Assembly (NCBI GenBank): GCA_002368605.1
Contig: DFEB01000072.1
Span: 31,687 to 74,209, forward strand
Reading direction: 5' to 3'
Length of the DNA stretch: 42,523 bases
Source of the DNA: Treponema sp. UBA3813
GTDB lineage: Bacteria; Spirochaetota; Spirochaetia; Treponematales; Treponemataceae
The translations under genes were made by a program, and so were the position numbers. The notes below the pieces were generated by a model that worked only from the letters and a program-made list of their open reading frames with translations, was not told where the DNA came from and did not search any database. The first letter of the stretch is position 1. The number at the start of each line of letters is the position of its first letter. Below, one piece after another: positions 8,058 through 17,189 of the stretch.

Positions 8058-8873
8058 CTATTTCCAGGGAAATAGGAAGGAACTGAGTTTGCGGGGACCA
8101 AGGGATTCTTTATCTTCGGCCAAAAGCTCGTCCCAGGGAACTTCGTTTCGCTTGTCCCGGTTCTTTTCAAAATCCGGGTCGGTCTCGCTCATTTTTTCAA
8201 TCCAGTCGTATTTATAAAGGCGGAGACGGAGGGCATTCGTTGAAGAAAGCAGGATTCCGTTAAGCCCCGGAATAATCATAAAAGTGACGCAGGAAAGAAT
8301 AAAAAGCAGGAGATTTACGAAAAAAAGCTCGATTGAAAAACCAACATTATCATAGAAGATAAGGAAAGATTTTTTAAGGCATTTTTTGAATCCGTTATTT
8401 TCCTGCAAGAAATAAAGAGGAATGAAATATTGAAGGGCTATTGCTGAAACAAAGACAAACCAGCCAAGGGCTGCTGTAATGATAAGTCCCAGCAAACTTC
8501 CGTCATTAAAATACATAGCGAGATAGTAGGCCACGGCAAAACGGACGAGGATAAGCACTACAGAAATTAAAATGCCAAATGCAAGAGCGATTTTCCAAAC
8601 ATTCTTGAGTGCTGAGAAGAAGAGCCCGAATGACGGAGCACGGAAATCCGCTATTTTGGCCGCATTAGCTCCCCATGCGAAGAGAGAAAGCGAAAGAATA
8701 GCAGTGCATAGAATGAATGCCAACAAGACTGCATAAGGCCCAAAGGAATCCGCCGCTTTGAGGGCAAAGTAAGAGCCGACAAGCAGGAGAATCGTAATTG
8801 CGTTAGACAGCACGAGGAAGAAAAAATTGTCCCAGCCATCAGCGAAATTCTTTTTAAAGTAAAATCCGAACAT
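8058..8873 (-). CDS. Uncharacterised polytopic membrane protein
   Basis: A 271-residue protein with about six hydrophobic segments, including ones near 20-40, 45-68, 92-118, 128-155 and 178-208, and no cleavable signal. The soluble tail is charged and ends EVPWDELLAEDKES...SSFLFPWK, which I recall as typical of uncharacterised treponemal membrane proteins. No catalytic motif is visible. The ATG overlaps the fhs stop as TAATG, so translation is coupled to fhs in the aroA-fhs operon. Function unknown; the tight coupling hints at a link with one-carbon metabolism but does not prove it. Confidence 0.8.
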   Translation of the reverse strand: MFGFYFKKNFADGWDNFFFLVLSNAITILLLVGSYFALKAADSFGPYAVLLAFILCTAILSLSLFAWGANAAKIADFRAPSFGLFFSALKNVWKIALAFGILISVVLILVRFAVAYYLAMYFNDGSLLGLIITAALGWFVFVSAIALQYFIPLYFLQENNGFKKCLKKSFLIFYDNVGFSIELFFVNLLLFILSCVTFMIIPGLNGILLSSTNALRLRLYKYDWIEKMSETDPDFEKNRDKRNEVPWDELLAEDKESLGPRKLSSFLFPWK

Positions 8874-10558
8874 TAAAATAACCCCGAAATGTGACCGTCG
8901 TCGTCAATGTCAATGTTAAGGGCGGCCGGCAATTTTGGCAAGCCCGGCATAGTCATGATTTCTCCCGCGAGGGCGACAACAAAACCTGCTCCCGAATAAA
9001 GCTGTACATCCCGTATTGGGAAAACATAGTCTTTTGGCGCACCCATGAGTTTTGGATCATGGCTGATTGAATTCTGGGTTTTTGCCACGCAGACCGGCAA
9101 GTCCTTATATCCCTGCTCCTCAAATTCCCGTAATTTTTTAAGCACATTCGGGGCAAATTCCACATCCTTGGCGCGATAAATTTCTTTTGCAAGAGTGCGG
9201 ATTTTGTCAGCGAATGAAAGATTTGCCTGATAGAGGTAGTGGAAATTTGCTTGATTTGAATCAGCCACATCCGCAACGACTTTTGCAAGTTCTGTCGCTC
9301 CCTCGCCACCTTTGCCCCAGCCTTCACAGAGAACTGCTTTCGCGCCTTTTTTCGCGCAGAGTTCTTTGAGCAGGGAAATTTCTTCTTCGGTGTCGGTGAC
9401 AAAACGGTTGATTGCCACCACAGAAGGAACGCCGAACTTTGCGATATTTTCGATGTGAACGGCAAGGTTTTCAAATCCTGCCTGAAGAGCGGCAATGCTT
9501 GGAGTTGAGAGGTCGGCTTTTGCCATGCCGCCGTGCATTTTGAGGGCACGGACTGTGGCAACGATAACGACAACGCTGGGAGAAATTCCTGCAGCCCGGC
9601 ATTTGATGTCCATGAATTTTTCAGCCCCTAAGTCAGCGGCAAAACCTGCCTCTGTGACAACATAATCGCCGGTGGCAAGGGCAGAAAGAGTTGCGTTCAC
9701 TGAGTTCGTGCCCTGAGCTATGTTTGCGAAAGGCCCGCCGTGAACGAAAACAGGATTTTCTTCAAGGGTCTGAACAAGGTTCGGCTTAATTGCGTCTTTG
9801 AGAAGAACGGCAATTGCACCGGTACATTTAAGCTCGCCGAATTTTACCGGTCGCTTATCAAATGTCTTTCCGATTGTGATTGAATCCACCCGTCTTTTGA
9901 GGTCAGAAATTGAAGAAGAAAGACAGATGATTGCCATAAGTTCGCTGGCCACAGTAATGCAGAAGTGGTCTTCACGGGGCATTCCGTCGGCCACACCGCC
10001 CATGCCAACGACGATATTGCGAAGCTCGCGATCATTTAAGTCAACACAGCGTTTCCAGGTGATTGTGCGTGGGTCGATTCCCAGCTGATTTCCCTGCTTG
10101 ATGTGGTTATCGATAAGAGCTGCAATCAAATTGTTTGCGATGGAGATTGCGTGAATGTCGCCGGTAAAGTGCAGGTTAATGTCTTCCATTGGAACGATTT
10201 GGGCATATCCGCCGCCACAGGCTCCTCCTTTTACGCCAAAGCAGGGGCCGAGAGAAGGCTCACGGAGGGCGATAACTGCCTTTTTGCCGATTTTATTGAG
10301 TCCGTCTCCCAAAGCGATAGAGACAGTTGACTTTCCTTCGCCGGCAGGGGTTGGAGTGACCGCCGTAGTGAGAATGAGCTTACCCCGCCCCCGCGGATCA
10401 GAGGCTTTCTTTTGCAGACGGCGAAGCTCTTCCATGGTGATTTTTGCCTTGTATTTACCGTAAAGCTCAAGATTGTCTTCGGTGATTCCGATTTTTTTCG
10501 CCACATCGACGATTGGAATCATTTTGTTCTGCTGTGAAATCTCAATGTCTGTAAGCAT
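8873..10558 (-). CDS. fhs: Formate-tetrahydrofolate ligase
   Basis: ATP-dependent enzyme joining formate to tetrahydrofolate to give 10-formyl-THF for purine and one-carbon pathways. The ATP-binding P-loop TPTPAGEGKST is at 68-78, followed by REPSLGPCFGVKGGACGGG, NLHFTGDIHAI and the C-terminal GEIMTMPGLPKLPAA. Length 561 is typical for the family (about 556). GAGGAG precedes ATG 10558. aroA ends 4 bp upstream, and the membrane protein gene overlaps the stop by one base. There is no internal disruption. Confidence 0.98.
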   Translation of the reverse strand: MLTDIEISQQNKMIPIVDVAKKIGITEDNLELYGKYKAKITMEELRRLQKKASDPRGRGKLILTTAVTPTPAGEGKSTVSIALGDGLNKIGKKAVIALREPSLGPCFGVKGGACGGGYAQIVPMEDINLHFTGDIHAISIANNLIAALIDNHIKQGNQLGIDPRTITWKRCVDLNDRELRNIVVGMGGVADGMPREDHFCITVASELMAIICLSSSISDLKRRVDSITIGKTFDKRPVKFGELKCTGAIAVLLKDAIKPNLVQTLEENPVFVHGGPFANIAQGTNSVNATLSALATGDYVVTEAGFAADLGAEKFMDIKCRAAGISPSVVVIVATVRALKMHGGMAKADLSTPSIAALQAGFENLAVHIENIAKFGVPSVVAINRFVTDTEEEISLLKELCAKKGAKAVLCEGWGKGGEGATELAKVVADVADSNQANFHYLYQANLSFADKIRTLAKEIYRAKDVEFAPNVLKKLREFEEQGYKDLPVCVAKTQNSISHDPKLMGAPKDYVFPIRDVQLYSGAGFVVALAGEIMTMPGLPKLPAALNIDIDDDGHISGLF

Positions 10559-10562
10559 AGGG

Positions 10563-11963
10563 CTACTCCTCTTCTCTAAAGTTTGCGTTTATTTTGTTCA
10601 TCACTTCGTAGAAATGGGGGAAACTGACAGCGCAGCACTCCGCATTATTTATGATGATTCTTTCGTCTTTTGGCAAGCCCAGGGCGATTGATGCCAGGGA
10701 CATTGCCATGCGGTGATCGTCGTAGCTTTCGCAGATTGCGCCGTGAAGTTTGAAGCAGGGATTGGGAGAGCCGTCTTTGAGGAAGGGAGAGTGTCCGTGA
10801 ATAATCAGGCTGTCTTCCCTTTCTTCGATTGAAGCTCCCAGTTTTGAAAGCTCGATTGTAAGCACTTTGAGGCGGTCGGTTTCTTTTCGTCGGCAAACGG
10901 CTGCGTCTTCAATAACGACTTTTCCTTCCACAAAGCAGGCGAGGGCCGCAAGGGCGCATACCGCATCGGGAAAGCCTGAAATATTTATATGAAGCTCGCC
11001 ATTGGGAAGATTTTCGGTTGACAGGCGGCCTATTCCATCCTTTGAACACTTTCCGCCAGCGACAAAAAGTTTTTCGGCCTTTTTATCCCAGACAATATCC
11101 GCGCCCAGAGACTGTAATATAGAAACAATCGCGTCGTCTCCCTGAGTGCCGCTGGAATCCACATTCTCGATGGTGATTTTGCTGTCTGAGACAAGAGAGG
11201 CAATCAGAGGAAAAGCCACGCCCTCCCAGTCGCTGGGAATGGTCGCGTCGAAGCCTTTGAGATTCTGATTCGGAGTAACTTCAATATGCTTAAAATCCCC
11301 GGAAATTGAGCATGAGACTCCCACCTTTTCAAGCCATTTTTGAGTCATGGTGAGGTAAGGCGTTTCCTTTGGATTTGAAAGTTCGATTTTGATTGGCCCC
11401 TCCGTGAGAATTCCTGCCATCATAAGGCCTGAAATGTACTGGCTGGAAATTTCCCCCGGAGTTTTGACGATTCCGCCTTTTTTGATTGAGCCTGTAATAA
11501 CCAGCGGGCAAGCGTTAGCATTGGGACGGGTGACAAAAGATTTTGCGCCAAGCTGGTTCAAGGCATCCACAACATGGAGGACGGGGCGTTTTCGGATGCT
11601 GGCGTCTCCTGTAAAGACCGAAGTGCCCTCAAAGCAGGCTGCGACCGGCGTGAGAAAATACAAAAGCGAGCCAGAATCACCCACATTCACCACATCATCG
11701 GGAAGGTGAAGATTTTTGCCGGCTCCGTAAACAGTCCATTCGGTTCCAGGCTCGCCCTCTGCCAGAAGATTTAAGTCCACCTCTGAGCCCATGAGGGGGA
11801 CGGCAGCCGCCGTTGAAAGACAGTCTGCGCTGGGAAGAGGATTTTTTATGTGGGAAGTGCCCTCTGCCAGCGTGGCAAGTAAAAGGGCACGGATTGTATG
11901 AGACTTTGAGCCGGGAACGGTAATTGAACCCGAAAGATTTGACCTTGAAGCGATGATGTTCAT
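10563..11963 (-). CDS. aroA: 3-phosphoshikimate 1-carboxyvinyltransferase (EPSP synthase)
   Basis: Shikimate-pathway enzyme transferring enolpyruvate from PEP to shikimate-3-phosphate. Motifs in order: PGSKSHTIRALLLA near the N-terminus, GDSGSLLYFLTPVAA, SSQYISGLMMAGIL, RRKETDRL and YDDHRMAMSLA. ATG 11963 gives 466 aa, a little longer than the usual 430. Frame extension to 12041 adds a basic, aromatic stretch with no homology signature. The chosen start has no Shine-Dalgarno; TGCTACACT, an extended -10, ends 7 nt before it. It is first gene of an operon with fhs and the membrane protein, divergent from rel. Confidence 0.96.
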   Translation of the reverse strand: MNIIASRSNLSGSITVPGSKSHTIRALLLATLAEGTSHIKNPLPSADCLSTAAAVPLMGSEVDLNLLAEGEPGTEWTVYGAGKNLHLPDDVVNVGDSGSLLYFLTPVAACFEGTSVFTGDASIRKRPVLHVVDALNQLGAKSFVTRPNANACPLVITGSIKKGGIVKTPGEISSQYISGLMMAGILTEGPIKIELSNPKETPYLTMTQKWLEKVGVSCSISGDFKHIEVTPNQNLKGFDATIPSDWEGVAFPLIASLVSDSKITIENVDSSGTQGDDAIVSILQSLGADIVWDKKAEKLFVAGGKCSKDGIGRLSTENLPNGELHINISGFPDAVCALAALACFVEGKVVIEDAAVCRRKETDRLKVLTIELSKLGASIEEREDSLIIHGHSPFLKDGSPNPCFKLHGAICESYDDHRMAMSLASIALGLPKDERIIINNAECCAVSFPHFYEVMNKINANFREEE

Positions 11964-11970
11964 AGAAGAA

Positions 11971-11979
11971 AGTGTAGCA
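11971..11979 (-). promoter_or_regulatory. Extended -10 of aroA
   Basis: TGCTACACT on the minus strand (TGn plus a -10 hexamer) ends 7 nt before the aroA ATG. No good -35 is seen (TATTAT at 17 bp). The spacing predicts a leaderless or nearly leaderless mRNA. Confidence 0.5.
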
Positions 11980-12150
11980 TATTTTGGGCTTTGATAATAG
12001 TAGAACTTTTGAAGAAAAGGAAGGGAAAATCTGTTGAACAAAGCTCCAGTAAAATTAAATATAAAAGCCTTTTCCCCTACCCAATTACTAGGATTTGTGA
12101 TATTTTATTATAAGCGTTTGGGAAACCGGATTAACGGGTATGGGAGATTT

Positions 12151-13959
12151 ATGATTGATATTGCGACTAACAATAGCGAGACAGACCCTAAGATTCTCTT
12201 AGAAACTTTTTTTAAGACTTTTGATTCATTCTCAGAGGAAGACAAGGCGCTTTTTACGAAAGCATGGGATTTTCTCTGCACAAAAACAGAGGGGATTTCC
12301 CGCGCCTGTGGTCTTCCCTACATTCTCCACCCTATGCGAGTCGCGGCCATTCTTGCCCAGGGCAAACTGGACATGGACTGCGTGATTTGCGGTCTGCTCC
12401 ACGCCATTTTTGAAGTTGATGGAGTTTCCGAAGAAGAAGTTAAATCTCAGTTTGGCGAGACGGTTTTTAAAATCGTGAGGGATACTTCCAAAATCACCGG
12501 AATGAAAATCAACGCCTCCACCATTCAGCAGGCTGACGCAATCCGAAAAATGCTCTTCGCCATGATTGACGATGTGCGGGTCATACTCGTAAAACTGGCT
12601 GACCGCCTTGACCGCATGAGAAATTTAAAATCAATCGACGAAAAAAAGCAGAGGCTCGTTGCAAGCGAGGTAATCGATATTTGGGCACCACTGGCGGACA
12701 GGCTTGGTATGCAGAGCGTAAAGTCCGAGCTTGAAGATTTGAGTCTCAAATACTCAAATCCCGATGTCTTTCAGCAGATTAAGGCAATCGTCGCCCAGAA
12801 AAAGGATGAGAGGGCGGCCTATCTTGAAAAAGCCGTGAACGCAATCTACAAGTCTGCGGAAAAACTGGGAATCAGCGTGCAGATTTCCAGCCGGGCCAAG
12901 CATTTTTATTCAATTTACAAAAAGATGCAGAAAAGAAATGTGCCCGCATCTTCCCTCTATGATTTACTGGCCCTCCGCGTCATTTGCGAGACAAACGCCG
13001 AATGTTACACGCTGATTGGAATCGTTCACGGTCTCTGGAAGCCAATGGATGGCCGCTTTAAAGATTATATCGCCATGCCAAAATCCAACGGCTATCAGTC
13101 TCTTCATACCACCGTGGTCTGTGAGGGAAAGCCCCTGGAAATTCAAATCCGTACCCGTGACATGCACAATATGGCTGAGCACGGAGTTGCTTCCCACTGG
13201 CTCTACAAAAAGGGCATGAACCACGACAAGGTTGATGTGGCCTCACTGGGAATTTTCAATCAGCTGCAAAATCTCAAAAAAGAAGACCTGAGCAACGAGA
13301 CTTTTTTCTCCGAGCTTAAGGGCGAGCTTTTGGGTGACGAGATTTATGTCTTCACTCCAAAGGGTGATGTAATCCAGCTGCCTCAGGGAAGCTGCGCCAT
13401 CGACTTTGCCTATCGGGTTCACTCTGGCGTCGGGGAAAAAATCGTCGGTGCAAAAGCAGACGGAAAAATCATTCCCATTACGGCTCCATTGCAGAACACT
13501 CAGATTATCGAAATCATCACGAATCCTCAGGCGCATCCCACCGAAAACCAGCTTAAAATCGTAAAGACCAGTAAGGCCCGGCAGAAAATTCATTCCTGGC
13601 TTTTAGCAAATGACCCCACTTTTGAAGACAAGGCCGCCGCAGAGCAAAGGGCAAAGGATTTGGACGCCCAGAACGAGAGAAGCCGGGCAATTCAGGAAGA
13701 AAAACGCAAGCACCGCTCGTCAAAGGGAATGAACCCGGAACTTGCCGAAAAAAGCCGCTACACAGGAAAAATCATCGTGGAGAACACGAAAAATGTCACT
13801 TACACTCTGGCCGGCTGCTGCAATCCTTCCGTGGGAGACCCAATCGTGGCCTACATGACCAAGCGAGGGCTAAAAGTGCACAAAGCCACCTGCCTCACCT
13901 TCCAGAGGATTGAAAACATCGAAAACCGCATGTTGGAAGTTGAGTGGGAAAAGAAATAA
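12151..13959 (+). CDS. RelA/SpoT-family (p)ppGpp synthetase with degenerate hydrolase site
   Basis: Stringent-response enzyme transferring pyrophosphate from ATP to GDP/GTP. Residues are numbered from ATG 12151 (GGGAG upstream, 602 aa). The HD domain (about 50-190) keeps His60 in YILHPMRVA, but the HDxxED motif reads HAIFEV (84-89) and the usual ADRLHNM reads ADRLDRM (150-156). A metal-binding Asp and the catalytic Asn are therefore replaced, and hydrolysis is probably lost. The synthetase (245-350) looks intact: LYDLLALRVI with Asp271, RFKDYIA (302-308), YQSLHT and EIQIRT with Glu330. A TGS domain (396-456) and a Cys-rich domain (LAGCCNP at 553-559, VHKATC) follow. The C-terminal ACT/RRM domain is absent, making it about 100 residues short. 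RFKD is the form typical of bifunctional Rel proteins, suggesting decay from one. Confidence 0.92.
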   Translation: MIDIATNNSETDPKILLETFFKTFDSFSEEDKALFTKAWDFLCTKTEGISRACGLPYILHPMRVAAILAQGKLDMDCVICGLLHAIFEVDGVSEEEVKSQFGETVFKIVRDTSKITGMKINASTIQQADAIRKMLFAMIDDVRVILVKLADRLDRMRNLKSIDEKKQRLVASEVIDIWAPLADRLGMQSVKSELEDLSLKYSNPDVFQQIKAIVAQKKDERAAYLEKAVNAIYKSAEKLGISVQISSRAKHFYSIYKKMQKRNVPASSLYDLLALRVICETNAECYTLIGIVHGLWKPMDGRFKDYIAMPKSNGYQSLHTTVVCEGKPLEIQIRTRDMHNMAEHGVASHWLYKKGMNHDKVDVASLGIFNQLQNLKKEDLSNETFFSELKGELLGDEIYVFTPKGDVIQLPQGSCAIDFAYRVHSGVGEKIVGAKADGKIIPITAPLQNTQIIEIITNPQAHPTENQLKIVKTSKARQKIHSWLLANDPTFEDKAAAEQRAKDLDAQNERSRAIQEEKRKHRSSKGMNPELAEKSRYTGKIIVENTKNVTYTLAGCCNPSVGDPIVAYMTKRGLKVHKATCLTFQRIENIENRMLEVEWEKK

Positions 13960-13985
13960 TGCATAATGCACAATTTGCGCGGAAG

Positions 13986-14933
13986 TTAAAACTCTATGAT
14001 TTCCGTTGAGACAGTGCCCTTGCTTTCGTTTACAGTGAAGACCGCTGCCGCCCCATAACGAAATGACTGAATGACATCTTCCCGAAATTTCGTAAAGTCG
14101 AACCAAGTGCGGGCATGGATGTGCCCTTCATACACTTGCTTTACATTGTATTTTGCAAAATAAGAAAGAAGCATATTTCTTTCAAGAGTATTCTGGAGAC
14201 GCATGAGCAAATATTTTCCAGCTCCCGCATAAATCGGATAATGCGTGAATATGATTTTCGGACGAGAATCCGATGAAATCTTATTCTTAAAATCTTCAAG
14301 CTGGCTCGTTCCCATAGTTCCGTTTGCCGTATCCAAAAAATAAAATCCAAATCCAGAGCCAGAAAGACTGATATTAAAATAATAGCTTGAAATGTAGGGA
14401 TAACACAAATCCTCATAAGACTCAACGCCATTATTGTAAAGGTCGTGGTTTCCTAAGATTGAGTAAATTTTATAATCATCTGCTTTCTGAACGACGGTGC
14501 ATTTCACGGCCAAAGCCTTTATTTTATTTTCAAATTCCACATAATCTTTGAATTCACTGCGATGTCCACCGTCAGCCGTGTCACCAAGATTCACTATAAA
14601 ACGCGGAATTTTCTCGGCATCACCGCTTTCAAAACGCTGCTCCAGCCAGTTTAGGAAATCCCGCTCATTATCTTCTCCCCAGCCTGCCCCGTAATGCAAA
14701 TCCGTAATCACAAGGCCACTGTAAACATTACCAGAAACTTCTGGTTTTTGAGTGGAAAAATCTGGCTTTTGGGATTCCAATGAACTAAGAGAAGAAGAGC
14801 GGTCATCGACATTTTCCTCACCAAACAAGCCCCAGAAAAAGCCGTAATTACATGAAGCTATTCCGAACAAACACAAAAGCGCAAGCAAAGCTGAGAAAAT
14901 TAAAAAAAATCGTTTACAAGAGTGCTTTGTCAA
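13986..14933 (-). CDS. Metallophosphoesterase, predicted lipoprotein
   Basis: Calcineurin-like phosphoesterase predicted outside the cytoplasm: residues 1-28 form a signal ending FGIASC. All metal-binding blocks are present in order: ITDLHYG, NLGDTADGG, LGNHDLY, FTHYP and YEGHIHA. Substrate unknown (phosphomono- or diester). The start is TTG 14933, since no ATG is near the signal; GAGG sits 8 nt upstream and the codon overlaps the stop of the preceding gene by 4 nt, so translation is coupled. It is last gene of the run from the HSL-like gene, and converges on rel with a 26-bp gap. Confidence 0.9.
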   Translation of the reverse strand: MTKHSCKRFFLIFSALLALLCLFGIASCNYGFFWGLFGEENVDDRSSSLSSLESQKPDFSTQKPEVSGNVYSGLVITDLHYGAGWGEDNERDFLNWLEQRFESGDAEKIPRFIVNLGDTADGGHRSEFKDYVEFENKIKALAVKCTVVQKADDYKIYSILGNHDLYNNGVESYEDLCYPYISSYYFNISLSGSGFGFYFLDTANGTMGTSQLEDFKNKISSDSRPKIIFTHYPIYAGAGKYLLMRLQNTLERNMLLSYFAKYNVKQVYEGHIHARTWFDFTKFREDVIQSFRYGAAAVFTVNESKGTVSTEIIEF

Positions 14934-15658
14934 AATGTAAACCTCGCCGTCATACGCAAAATAAGGCTGTCAACATAGGGAGCCGTTGTGTAACCATCAA
15001 TAATACGAATTGAAGCGTCACCTCCAAAACGAAGTCCTGATTCCAGATTGATTGCAGCACCAAGAGAATAGCTTGGAGAACAAAAAACAGGATAACGATA
15101 AAAGTCATGGGTGGAATGTCTGAAATAAATTTCAAATCCGTTAGAAAAGACTTTATCGATTATTATTCCAGCATAAGGATAATGGTCATGGATGAACGGA
15201 ACATATTCTTTAAGAGCGTCGATTTGGGTAGACTTTCCGCAATAACCGCCCCAAAAAGTAATTGAAAAGCCTGAATCACTGCGATATGAAAAATTTGATG
15301 AAAACATATAATCATGCTCAGAGCTGACATTCCTGAACCGCTGAAAATGATATAAGGCACCGCATCCCAGGACAATCCGAGCCGTCTCAAAATCCCAGTT
15401 TACGCAAGGAAGCCATGCCGTTCCGGCAATCGTAAAATCAAAAACATCTTCATAATTTTGAATTCCTGCAACACAATCAAACCAGCGGGAATTAAGGCCT
15501 GCCTGACCAGAATACAAACGCTGCTCCCGTTCTATACCTCTAGTTGTTGAAGAGGACATATCGAATTCAACGAATTTTTTTATCGTGTTTTGAGGAGACT
15601 CCGCACCTAAATGAGAAAAAGCGAAAACACAAGTAAGAATAAAAAGAATCTTTTTCAT
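14930..15658 (-). CDS. Putative outer-membrane beta-barrel protein, uncharacterised
   Basis: A 242-residue protein with a clear signal peptide (MKKILFILTCVFAFSHLGAES, cleavage near 20). The mature part alternates polar and aromatic residues in short strands (FSYRSDSGFSITFWGGY, FEIYFRHSTHDF) and ends RMTARFTF, a C-terminal aromatic typical of barrels inserted in the outer membrane. No family recognised. It starts 6 bp after the U32 gene stop with no strong Shine-Dalgarno, and its stop overlaps the phosphoesterase start. The barrel assignment is inference from pattern. Confidence 0.65.
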   Translation of the reverse strand: MKKILFILTCVFAFSHLGAESPQNTIKKFVEFDMSSSTTRGIEREQRLYSGQAGLNSRWFDCVAGIQNYEDVFDFTIAGTAWLPCVNWDFETARIVLGCGALYHFQRFRNVSSEHDYMFSSNFSYRSDSGFSITFWGGYCGKSTQIDALKEYVPFIHDHYPYAGIIIDKVFSNGFEIYFRHSTHDFYRYPVFCSPSYSLGAAINLESGLRFGGDASIRIIDGYTTAPYVDSLILRMTARFTF

Positions 15659-15664
15659 TATTTA

Positions 15665-17173
15665 CTAGCGGCCTCTGTTGCGTATTTCTCCTTCCACAAA
15701 TTCCTCGTCTTTCGTGCGCACAAGGGTGTTCTCTTCGATTTTGACACCAGTGTAAATGGCGCAGTCGTGGTCGGCGTTTACCCAATCCAGTTTTTCGCCA
15801 GTCTTGGGATTGATGAATTCGTATTCCGAGCCAGTGACTTTCTGGGAAAGCACCGACGGAGAGACAAATTCAAGCTCCGTGCCTGAGTCCACCCGGTTAA
15901 GGGCATCGTAAGGATAGACCTTCCAGCCCTCGTGCTTTTCGGCAATTTTGATTTTCTTTTCTGGATGCTGCTCCAAATCCCGCTCAACGGCGGCACGGGC
16001 GCTTGGATGCATTGCGCTAAGCTCTGCCTCCCGGTCAGAGAGGAGTTTTTGACCTGCGGCAAAGATTTTTTCGGTTTCTTCGCCAGTGTAAGGAGAGCCG
16101 ATTGCGGCGGCAAGCAAGTATGGTGAATCGCTGGCACCAATCGTGGTTTTGTCAGCGTCGCCGCGGTTGTAATAGAAGCCAGTCGTTGCCTCCCGGTGAG
16201 CCACATCCTCAAGGGAAGCGATAAAGGGAGCGGCTTCCTCGGCGGAGATTTTTCCTTCGAGGGCGTCCAAAGCCTTTCGGTAGGCACGGGAAACCATTGC
16301 CACATAATAGGTAGATTTCATGCGGCCCTCGACTTTGATTGCGTCAACTCCGGCGGCTTTCATGTCGGCCAGGTGGTCAATCATGCACAGGTCTTTTGAA
16401 GAAAGGATTGCCGTAAAATCATCGCCCTCAAAAACCGGGAAAAACTCTCCCGGTCTCTGCCGCTCCTGCAGGCGCAAAATTCCCGACTGGGCGATTTCCT
16501 TGGCGGCCTCTGCCGTTATTACCCCGCCCTTTTCATTCCTAATTGCCAATTCCTCATTCTTAATTGTTCCCAAATCATATTCCCACCGGCATGAGTGAGA
16601 GCAGAATCCGCTCTGTGCGCTCCGCCCCGTAAGGTAAGCGCTCATAAGACAGCGGCCAGAATAAGCGATGCACATGGCTCCGTGGGCGAAACACTCCAGT
16701 TCCATTTCGGGGCAGGCGTCTTTAATCTCACGGATTTCGTCAAGGGAAACCTCGCGACCGAGAACTACCCGCTTGAAGCCCAGAGAATGATACATTTTGA
16801 CAGCCTCTTTGTTCATGCAGGAAGCCTGGGTTGAAAGATGGAGGTGAGTTCCGGGAAATTCTTTCTGCAAAATTGGAACCAAGCCCAAATCCTGCACGAT
16901 AAACGCATCAATAGGATAGAGCTTGAAGTAGTCCAGATTCTGCAGGAACATTTTAAGGTCGTGATTGTGAAAGGCAATGTTAAGGGCACAGAAAAGCCTC
17001 TTCTGAGGATATTTCTTTTTGAGCTCAATAACCCGCTTATACTCGTCCTCATAAAAATTGTCGGCCTTGATACGGAGGGAAAATCTTTTGAGACCGATGT
17101 AGGCCGTGTCAGCACCGTAAGCGTAGGCGTAAGAGAGTTTATCGATATTTCCAGCAGGGCAAACCAATTCCAT
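15665..17173 (-). CDS. Peptidase U32 family protein (RlhA/YegQ-like) with insertion
   Basis: Member of the U32 family, whose studied members act in tRNA or rRNA hydroxylation, or as collagenase-like proteases. The signature ECFAHGAMCIAYSGRCLMS is at 160-178, followed by further Cys residues (FCSHSCRW) that probably ligand iron-sulfur. The N-terminal MELVCPAGNIDKL and DAIKVEGRMKS are also typical. ATG 17173 follows GAGGAG (502 aa). Between WEYDL (197-201) and RPGEFFPVF (240-248), where relatives have only a few residues, this protein has about 38, including NEELAIRNEKGG. The reading frame stays open, so the protein is probably made. It follows the HSL-like gene by 16 bp. Exact substrate not assigned. 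Confidence 0.88.
   Translation of the reverse strand: MELVCPAGNIDKLSYAYAYGADTAYIGLKRFSLRIKADNFYEDEYKRVIELKKKYPQKRLFCALNIAFHNHDLKMFLQNLDYFKLYPIDAFIVQDLGLVPILQKEFPGTHLHLSTQASCMNKEAVKMYHSLGFKRVVLGREVSLDEIREIKDACPEMELECFAHGAMCIAYSGRCLMSAYLTGRSAQSGFCSHSCRWEYDLGTIKNEELAIRNEKGGVITAEAAKEIAQSGILRLQERQRPGEFFPVFEGDDFTAILSSKDLCMIDHLADMKAAGVDAIKVEGRMKSTYYVAMVSRAYRKALDALEGKISAEEAAPFIASLEDVAHREATTGFYYNRGDADKTTIGASDSPYLLAAAIGSPYTGEETEKIFAAGQKLLSDREAELSAMHPSARAAVERDLEQHPEKKIKIAEKHEGWKVYPYDALNRVDSGTELEFVSPSVLSQKVTGSEYEFINPKTGEKLDWVNADHDCAIYTGVKIEENTLVRTKDEEFVEGEIRNRGR
16460..16573 (-). repeat. Low-complexity in-frame insertion in the U32 gene
   Basis: Codons 201-238 of the U32 gene. The part at 16527-16566 reads on the minus strand as near-repeats of AATTAAGAATGAGGAATT / GCAATTAGGAATG, quite unlike the surrounding GC-richer coding sequence. 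It adds roughly 30 residues at a loop and keeps the frame. It looks like an acquired AT-rich filler repeat; no transposase or clear target duplication is visible. Confidence 0.6.
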
Positions 17174-17189
17174 AGTAATCTCCTCTTTC

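Noticed and set aside
11964-12041. Upstream start of aroA
   Set aside because: Extra residues are basic and aromatic with no EPSP synthase similarity; the conserved N-terminus begins at MNIIASRSNLSG.
12034-12150. Upstream start of rel (TTG at 12034)
   Set aside because: No homology in the extra 39 residues, and GGGAG sits correctly before ATG 12151.
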